Below are positions 56,820-64,000 of a stretch of DNA of 64,000 bases, piece by piece. The notes under the pieces are model-generated. The model did no database searches. It was not told where the DNA came from and saw only the letters and a list, made by a program, of their open reading frames with translations. Each line of letters opens with the position of its first letter. The stretch's first letter is position 1. The stretch covers positions 62,001 to 126,000 of the forward strand of contig JAUCBJ010009157.1 in the NCBI GenBank assembly GCA_032718475.1. Direction: 5' to 3'. The translations under genes and the position numbers were made by a program. Origin of the DNA: Nemertoderma westbladi. Lineage: Eukaryota; Xenacoelomorpha; Nemertodermatida; Nemertodermatidae.

Positions 56820-57380
56820 TCTGAATAATAAATATTACGCTACCCGTACAGAATACTCAAACAAATACAAACCAAACGCTGGCAGACTACTATCAAGCCT
56901 AAACAAACTACTGTATGTGCAGATTCTGAAACTGTTAGTTAGTATGCGTGCTAACACGGTAGTACGACTTACTCTTTAAGAGGGGATTGACCTTACAGTG
57001 TTGACTGCCCCAACTTACTAACGGCGCTTGATCAGACCAACTCTACACACGCAGCAATCCCTTCAGACCCAAAAATAGCTAGACAACAATCCAGCCTACA
57101 AAATATTTGAGTAATAACTATTACGGTACCTGAACAGACCACACAAACAAACACAGGCTAAAACACTGGCAGACTACGATCAAGCCTAAATAAACTACAG
57201 TATATGCAGACTCTGAAACTGTTAGTTAGTATGCGTGCTAACACGGTAGTACGACTTACTCTTTAAGAGGGGATTGACCTTACAGTGTTGACTGCCCCAA
57301 CTTACTAACGGCACTTTATCAGACAAACTCTACACACGCCGCAATCTCTCCAAACCCAACCACAGTCAGACAGCAGCTCA
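56820..57380. repeat. 287-bp tandem duplication in the provirus leader
   Basis: A long segment with TTAGTATGCGTGCTAACACGG and ACAGTGTTGACTGCCCCAAC occurs twice, 287 bp apart (e.g. CTCTACACAC at 57041 and 57328). Untranslated region between the 5' LTR and gag. A shorter duplication (TTATTGCCTACTGCAATAAG at about 57657 and 57740) lies next to the LTR. Confidence 0.9.
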
Positions 57381-57778
57381 GCCTACAATTATCTGAACAA
57401 TCTGAGCAGGGTCACACGCCTTCTGCTCAATATTAGCCTACTAGGAAATAAAACTGACAGAAATAAGTAAGCTCCAAAAGAAACAAGGGGTGTACAGTCC
57501 CTAATCTCTTAAACAGCCTACCGGTATACAATAATCAAAATCGAATAATACTAAAAGTACTTGTACAGCAGTACCGGTACCGGTGATGACAGTTAGGCCT
57601 ACTGACCTACAAAGTACCGGTTCAGTTTTACCAGTCACTACGGTATTTTGCAACCTTATTGCCTACTGCAATAAGATTGTAAACCGTTACTGTTCTCCAG
57701 AACAGTATTAAACTACACCTAATGCCTACACTTGCAACCTTATTGCCTACTGCAATAAGATTAATTATAAACTGTTAC

Positions 57779-59023
57779 TGTTCGCGCTTTTGAAGACCTT
57801 TAGCAGTTTAACCTGCCAAAATTTATATGTCTTTTCGTTAATTAAAACCACTTTAGCATACGACAATAATTTATGCTAATACGCAAAACATTAGCCGAAG
57901 TCAGCCCATGCGCGATCATTCACCCGATGGATCTACACCCGGGAGACTGAATTCGGATGCTTGAATTGTATTATTACAGTGTAAGGTTGTAGTGTATACC
58001 TAATGTATTATTCGATAGATCGTTAATAATTAATCTCTGACAGATATTATTGGCTTTCGGGAAATATTAACAGTTCCTTTAGGACGTGGCGCTTTATCTA
58101 TTTAAACAGAACTAGGACTTATACTAAACGCAACGATACTGCTGCTGATTAAAGTATAAAACGTATTCTTTAGGAAATACTTTGTTACCAATCACAATCA
58201 TACACACTATTCTGCCGACAGTCAGTACATTTGATCACACATAAAGAGAGCAGTAATTGACTCACGTAGGGTCTGCTAAATAACATTGGATTCAATACAC
58301 ACCACATTAATATAAATCGCAATTGTTATATATAGCCGGTCTCTCTAACCTGTAGTGTTATCAAGAAAATTGGGAATTGGGTGATTTATCCGTATTATCC
58401 AAATAGCAATATTTCCATCAACAAATATTTACAATTAATAACTGACGGTAAAATAACAGTACAAACAATATGATTAATGAGTTAGGTTAGTGATTTAAGT
58501 CAGGATTGATGAGGTAACAGTTTATACTTTCGATAATTCAAGCAGTTTACGGTACAGCAGTATTGGTTACAAAATGCCGGTGTTTCTGGCTTAGACAGCA
58601 ATAACAACAAAAAGTAACAACTCTCTCTCTCTCTCTCTGTAAGACAGAACACTCTCCTTATGATCGGCAGGAAAGCTACACGTCGACAGGAAAAACCGCC
58701 CTGATTGGCCCAAGCCAAACAAAGAACCACGCGGCCAATGGCTGTTTCCATGTCAGCAACCAGCTGCTAGATGTCGTAATATGAATCATCACGGCTAAGC
58801 TGTGAAAGGTGGTTCGTGCATTACAAGTTTTTGTCTTACCATGTCCGCTAAAACACGTATATAGCAGAATGATTTTTATGTCCGTTAAAACACCTGTAAA
58901 GGTACCTTGCGGGCGAGGGGAATATATCTACAGTTAGAAAACCTTTTAGAGTATTCCAGCGCCTGTGGGGAAACTGGATTGCGAAGCAAAAGGGGCCAGT
59001 TATATCCCACAGAAGCTTTTACA
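57779..59023 (-). repeat. 5' LTR of the BEL provirus
   Basis: 1,245 bp; same ends and promoter-like motifs as the 3' LTR. I count about six substitutions and one A insertion against it. No convincing tRNA primer-binding site follows it; the expected position is occupied by the short duplication at 57657-57760. Confidence 0.93.
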
Positions 59024-59028
59024 GATGA

Positions 59029-60550
59029 TCCACTCTTTAAGATCTCATTATTAAGATATTTCAATATAGACTTTTCATAAAATAAAATAAAAATAGAAAA
59101 TGTCCCTCCATTAAATTTATGTACAGTACTCACGATTATTTGTAAACAAACGCGAACACCAATTGTATGTCGATTACTGCTGCAGCATCGATAGCCCATC
59201 ACCGAAATTACACGCAATAAGTATCTCCAAAGCTTCCCCTTTTAACCTCCATAAATTATGTTCTGGCTGAATGAATTTCTTCACAACCCTCCGGCATCAA
59301 ATGTAATTACTTTTCAAATCCGAGTCACTCTGGTGCAACGGAGCAAGGAAAACTAGGCGCTAATGGCGAGAAAACGAAATCAGCCCACATTCTGTTCCAA
59401 TGCGAGGGACATGTGACAGTTAGGGAATTAAAGGATGAATACAGTGTTATTTGGTTCTACAGGGATGAGTTACATAGCGATGGCAGTGTGTAAATCGATT
59501 TATATAGATGGCAATAGGCAGGACATTGGGAAGCCTAATTTCAATAATGTATCTGCTGGTCGAAATCAATATAATTTTATTAAGATGCAGAGGTGCCAAT
59601 TCACCTAAACCTTTGATGAGGCTTGGGAAATAACCAATCCGGTTTTGTATCAAAATCATTGATCAAAATTTTTCTGAGAAATCTAAATTTAAAATATGTA
59701 TAAATATTTAATAATTAACATAATTAATTAGCCTATTTGTAGGTAATCGGGCCTTTCCACCTGTTTAAACTATCTATGAACAAAACCATTTCATTGTTAT
59801 ATAACAAATAAAAAATAAACCATTGACTTAAATGATCACAAATGTCTTGCGAAATTGCAACCTTCATATCGCCACCATTCTTCACATTTATTGGTGTGAT
59901 TTATTTTTGCCATTACCAACTTATACACATGTACAATAGAGTCAAACGACATTACACATGCAGCGCTTACAAGTCTATTTCTGAATATATTATGATAACT
60001 TACTCGTAAGAAAAATACAATACTATTAGGTAATTTAAACATGTTTAACCTGTTTAAATTACTTCATAATTTATACAATCTATGGATGTTAAAACATATA
60101 GTCAATAAAATACAATACTATTTAACAGAGCCAAATTTCTCAGAACTAGAATTAACACAGATGATTTGAAATGCGAGAAGTTTTTGTGTAGAAATTTAAA
60201 TTAGATTTACTAGTCACACCACAGCAGAGTTCATATTACCAGAACAGAGGTAATATACTATTTATTTCCAGGTCTCTACACAACCGAATATAGTACATAT
60301 TACACGTAGGCTGCGACTGAGGATTGATTGCATCCCAATTAGTTCACAAAGTGTCCGCGGAACCGAGAGGATCTAATGTCGCTTTATTTCACACAAAATA
60401 TGTATCATTAGCCCCGCATTGGCAATAGTGGTTGTCCTTGGCCACCACCCTTTATCCGATTGGGAACCCCAGTTCGACGAAACTCACAGTAGTTGTTTAC
60501 CCATTGGTAGAAATAACTCTTGTTAGCGACTTCAGCAACATACTGCCCCC
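59029..60550. other. Receptor intron, no gene seen
   Basis: AT-rich with no recognisable repeats. Confidence 0.5.
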
Positions 60551-60559
60551 CTAACTGGA

Positions 60560-61240
60560 ATAAAGAAATTTCTCTGGAGAAAGGCCATAAATTTTAAATA
60601 ACATGCATCACAACATCTTCTCGACGTTGTGCTCATTTGCGACACACTTAGATAACGATGAATTTTGATAAATGATCCTGATTCATATTCGAAACAAGTA
60701 AAATTTCAATTTATCATTTTGCTGAGCAATGAATGACCATAATTTGGTTCTTTTTTAAATTTAGTTTCATTCCATACTCTTTGAAATATTTTCTTAGAAT
60801 ATTTAATTGGGGTATAGACAGTGTGTCTGCCTGTTGAATGAGCACAGCATCATTCATAAATAGCATAGAACTTAGAAAACTAAGCCAACCATTGGTCATT
60901 GGGTGGTAATTGGTTTAGCAACCAAACTATCAGTTGTTGTAAATCCGAATATACTACTGGGTGCTCCTTGTTTTACACTACTCACTCGGGATTCATTAAA
61001 AAAACGTTTATACAAGAAGTTCAATGTATTACTTTAAATAGCCTTCAGAGTTCCCAACATCTTCAATCTGCAACCTAATTCTTTAAGAGCTTCAAACAAC
61101 TTAAATCTCACTACATTTTCATAGCCTTCTTCGAAGTTATCAATCGACTGGATTTTTTTCTTGGCTGAGCAGTTTATGAATCGGGGAGATAATATCTGTT
61201 CAATACAACCCCGCATATTTTGCCCACCTGCCTGTTCCGG
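60560..61240 (-). pseudogene. Decayed LINE reverse-transcriptase fragment
   Basis: Minus-strand frames carry RT-like text: YENVVRFKLFEALKELGC and MLGTLKAI (61150-61040), then FMNDAVLIQ (FADD-like motif C with Asn for the first Asp, near 60855) and YGMKLNLKKNQIM (near 60760). Frames are broken and no other domain is found. It seems distinct from the family at 22902-26220. Confidence 0.6.
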
Positions 61241-61759
61241 AGTTGACTTGAATCATTAAGATAATCGCTGCTTAGAATCACTTCATATTGTCTCTCTAAT
61301 CCATCCATTGTGGATGGATATCTCATGGTAATTCCATGGTGATAATGTCCCTTTCTTCAACAGGAATACTAATCTAGAGGTTGCCCATTCCACTGGTAGT
61401 ATTGATCCTGAACAAATCAAATTGAACAAGATAAGAAAACAGACCATCCAATTAATGGGCAATCATCTCATAATTAATCCCTTGTGGTACTCCATTGGTA
61501 TCGCTAGCTGAACTAACTTTCATTTGCTTAACTGAGCATCCATTCATCTGCTTAATTGTTCATGCATTGTAATTAGTTAATCTAATAGGGGCATATACAC
61601 TGTCGAATGGATTGAGTTCATATTTTAAAACATATGAGGGTTCAACAGGGCTTCTATAAGCTGCTTGAATTGAACAGGTGAGGGTGTAGCTCATCCCTAA
61701 AGAGATTATTGTTCATACGATTATGCTACCTACCATGTTTTGTTTACTCTCTCCATAGG

Positions 61760-61920
61760 CCGCCAATTCACAAGATCTGGTCCTCAGGGCAAAAATAGTC
61801 ATGCTAAGTGGAGGCGGCCCGGTTTAAATCAAGCTTTGGGAACGAATGAAGCACCTCCGATGCTGTGAAGAGTCTGGCTGGAGATGTATTCATTGTACAA
61901 TGACCCCAGCATATCATATT
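61760..61920 (-). mobile_element. Very diverged LINE 3' fragment (minus)
   Basis: The reverse complement aligns with 22380-22560: GAGGTGCTTCATTCGTTCCC, GCCGCCTCCACTTAGCATGAC and CCCTGAGGACCAG correspond to the family text. It is older than the other four copies. Confidence 0.6.
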
Positions 61921-62970
61921 TATCTATGTGCTACACAGATATGTGGTGTCATTGGCCAGGATAGACTATCGACTCATGTACAGTGCACCTCTTCTGCTTC
62001 TCTAAATAATACTATTTACATCCTTCTGTCTGTGCAAAGTATCTCTTTACAATGTATTAACCCGATTGGTGTCTTACAAGTAATTAAATTCCAAAATTGT
62101 AACATTATGAATCGACTGGATGATAAACTGTGTGAAACTAATGTTGTTAAAAAGAAGAGTAATATTTTGGGTATGCATTTATGCCTCAAAATTAATTTTG
62201 CCTAATTTGGTAAAAAAAAACACTAATGTTTACTAATGAGTATCACAGTAAGCTGATCTAGCGCGTTGTACATCAATCTCTACTGTGTATATTTGTATGA
62301 ATTAAAATTAGCAGAAATATTTCGAATATAAATTACAATGCTTTACTTAAATGCCCGCACACCATTACTATTATCCACAAAATAAATAATTTATTGGATA
62401 CTTTATTGGAAGTTTTTTCTTCAGCACAATTAGTTTTATCTGATAAATTACCTGATAATTTCTCAGCATACAATATGAGTTGGACTGGTTTGATAAGGAT
62501 GCCCAGAGATCAATAATTTATGAAAAATATATCGCAAATATTGGATCATCCCAAGCACAAATCGATTAGTCTGCTAAATCCAGTATATTAACCAACACTG
62601 CTAAACACTGATGTTACCGGGACATTACACAAAATATTATCAGCAATATATGTGACAGCTAATATAAATGCATGTCTAGTCCACAACATTGTGTTTTCGG
62701 ACAAAGAGTTTACTTACTGTGTTTGTCTCAAAAAAACTGTCCAAATCGATGTTGTAATATTTTTTTTTCTTTTTATTTCAATATTAAAATTTCTGTCAAA
62801 CAGCAATATCCGTTTTCATCATTTTGCTGCTATTCGATTAAAATGGAGGAAAAATCAATAGTTTCAATGTCTGAATTGGAGAAACAGGGAAGGGTGGGGG
62901 GCTTGACGAAATCACATATCGGCGAATTTAAATCTCCTTCCTAACAGGAATACCAATGTTAATTAAGGGA
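61921..62970. other. Receptor intron, no gene seen
   Basis: Short ORFs without domains. Nothing supported. Confidence 0.5.
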
Positions 62971-63010
62971 ATGGAACACGTTCGTGGGGCGTCGCGCAGC
63001 ACTCGAACTT
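62971..63010 (-). mobile_element. Right end of the GTGGGGC element family
   Basis: ACACGTTCGTGGGGCGTCGCGC matches 40695 and 42259, including the outer CACGTTCGTG palindrome. No partner end is seen upstream within the intron. Confidence 0.5.
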
Positions 63011-63046
63011 GAGCAAGTTCGAAACAAGTTTGATTTGATCTGGAGT

Positions 63047-63500
63047 GATGTGATAAATATCACGATTAAAAGATTTCGCGAGAAGAAAAATATCGAAAAT
63101 ATCATGAGTATAAAAATATGGCGAGTAAAAATATGGCAAGTAAAATATCGCAAGTAAAATAGATTTTTATGGTAGCGAGTCTTAATACAAAAACTATAGC
63201 TAGAAAAATTTTTATTTTTTAAAATAAGACATTGTTTATTTTCGTTTCTATGGTACTAGAGTTTCCTAGCATTTTCAATGGTAGCTAGTGTTTTTACAAA
63301 AACAATATTTATTTTAGTTTTTATGGTAATAGCTAGTATTTTGGTTGGTAGCTAGTGTTTCATTCCAAAAATTATAGCTAATTTTACTCGCGATACTTTT
63401 TTTCACATCTTTTTTTTTCAACTCTCGATATTTTTTCTCGATATTTTTACTCACGATATTTTTACTTGGGATATTTTTCATGTCTTGATATTTTTCAACA
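63047..63500. repeat. Imperfect long inverted repeat of AATATCG-type motifs
   Basis: 63050-63165 is built of (G/C)AGTAAAAATATCG(A/C)-type repeats, and 63366-63500 is built of the reverse complement CGATATTTTTACTC. The centre has TAGCTAGT repeats. The arms could form a long foldback ending about 100 bp before receptor exon B. Confidence 0.7.
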
Positions 63501-63602
63501 TAACCCTATTATTTATTGCTATTTTTTATTTGTAATGATATTCTACATTCAACAACAGCGTATAATATTTTTGCACTATCACATCATTTTTTTCATTTTC
63601 AG

Positions 63603-63706
63603 AAAACTCCAAAACATGACTAATTATTTCCTCTTGTCGTTGGCAATAGCGGATCTCTTCGTGGCTATTCTTGTGATGCCTCTAGCGGTTATGGTGCTGG
63701 TTATAG
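63603..63706 (+). CDS. 5-HT2-like serotonin receptor, exon B (TM2)
   Basis: 104 nt between the acceptor TTTTTTTCATTTTCAG (ending 63602) and the donor GTAAAT (63707). It encodes KKLQNMTNYFLLSLAIADLF, then VAILVMPLAVMVLVIG, i.e. TM2 with SLAIAD (Asp 2.50) and LVMP. It enters in phase 2 and exits in phase 1, matching exon A and a boundary at the end of TM2, which I recall as an intron site in vertebrate HTR2 genes. TM3-TM7 lie beyond the window. Confidence 0.85.
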
Positions 63707-64000
63707 GTAAATTATTATATTTCGCTAATATTTCGTAAATTAGTTCCAATATATTATTATTTTTCATTCTTTAATTATAACATTTACATAAATCAGCCAC
63801 ACCGCCAGGATGCATTGATCACCGCACGGCACGGTAATGCAACGTTTCTCGACATGTAAATCATCTGCATATCAGTCAGTCACTGTCTTTTAGACATTTA
63901 TAGGAAGGGAAAACACAGCTTGCCAACACATTGTTACTGTCTTTTAGCAGAAGATTCAGAAATGTCAATAGGTAACCACAACGTTGTTCCCTCTTAAAGG
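63707..64000 (+). other. Next receptor intron (partial)
   Basis: Starts with the donor GTAAATTATT; no further exon is seen before the window ends. TGTCTTTTAG...A occurs twice (63884 and 63940). Confidence 0.65.

Larger units (their letters stand above)
47155..59028 (-). mobile_element. BEL/Pao LTR retrotransposon provirus, RT/IN-deleted
   Basis: 11,864-bp provirus in minus orientation with two LTRs (47160-48403, 57779-59023) flanked by a 5-bp target duplication GATGA (47155-47159, 59024-59028). Five-base duplications and the DUF1759-type gag place it in BEL/Pao. Gag-protease is intact (55503-51391), reverse transcriptase, most of RNase H and integrase are absent, and a broken accessory frame (49771-48482) sits before the 3' LTR. 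About six substitutions and one indel separate the LTRs, so insertion was recent. It sits antisense in a receptor intron. Mobilisation would need enzymes from a complete relative. Confidence 0.93.

Noticed and set aside
61846-62205. 119-codon ORF
   Set aside because: It begins within a diverged LINE fragment read on the opposite strand and has no recognisable domain.

Overview
The window is AT-rich eukaryotic nuclear DNA, best read as a scaffold from a repeat-rich invertebrate metazoan, probably marine. The evidence is a biogenic-amine receptor gene with animal splice sites, several LINEs, a tRNA-derived SINE, a BEL/Pao provirus, and large tandem satellites with one 100-N assembly gap. The species cannot be named from this sequence.

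Layout: 1-7.8 kb is a tandem array of a ~1.49-kb unit, interrupted twice by a compound block (108-bp CTTCGAGCAGCACGTG repeats followed by GAGCC repeats). 7.9-15.8 kb is a near full-length minus-strand LINE. It has ORF2 (EEP endonuclease plus reverse transcriptase), an ORF1 with a Ulp1/C48-like protease fold and an RRM-like domain, and an upstream ORF containing a 45-bp minisatellite. 15.8-19 kb holds copy A of a dispersed element with GTGGGGC ends, poly-G repeats, a 40-bp minisatellite and a SINE head. 19.4-20.4 kb is an intact single-exon gene for a secreted beta-trefoil plus aerolysin-type protein. 22.2-26.2 kb is a decayed LINE plus an extra 3' fragment. 28.6-34.3 kb holds more dispersed elements (copies B and C), a SINE, a poly-G/poly-C palindrome and a cluster of hairpins. 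35.3-38.6 kb is a 24-bp satellite of more than 130 copies. 40.7-43.9 kb is a tandem pair of ~1.4-kb terminal-inverted-repeat elements carrying a decayed zinc-finger reading frame.

The host gene with the clearest identity is a 5-HT2-like serotonin receptor. Exon A (45461-45663, TM1) and exon B (63603-63706, TM2) are joined across an ~18-kb intron; the rest of the gene lies beyond the window. That intron contains an 11.9-kb BEL/Pao provirus (47160-59023) with ~1,244-bp LTRs about 0.5% diverged and a GATGA target duplication. The provirus keeps gag and protease, has lost reverse transcriptase and integrase, and carries an unrecognised broken accessory gene (49771-48482) where pol should be.

Only two host genes are well supported; nearly everything else is mobile or tandem DNA. 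Many dispersed elements share a few short motifs (GTGGGGC ends, CTTCGMGCAGCACG, CTCF-like CGCCCTCTAGCGGCAG, ACCGGT), which suggests a small number of interrelated non-autonomous families shaped this locus.
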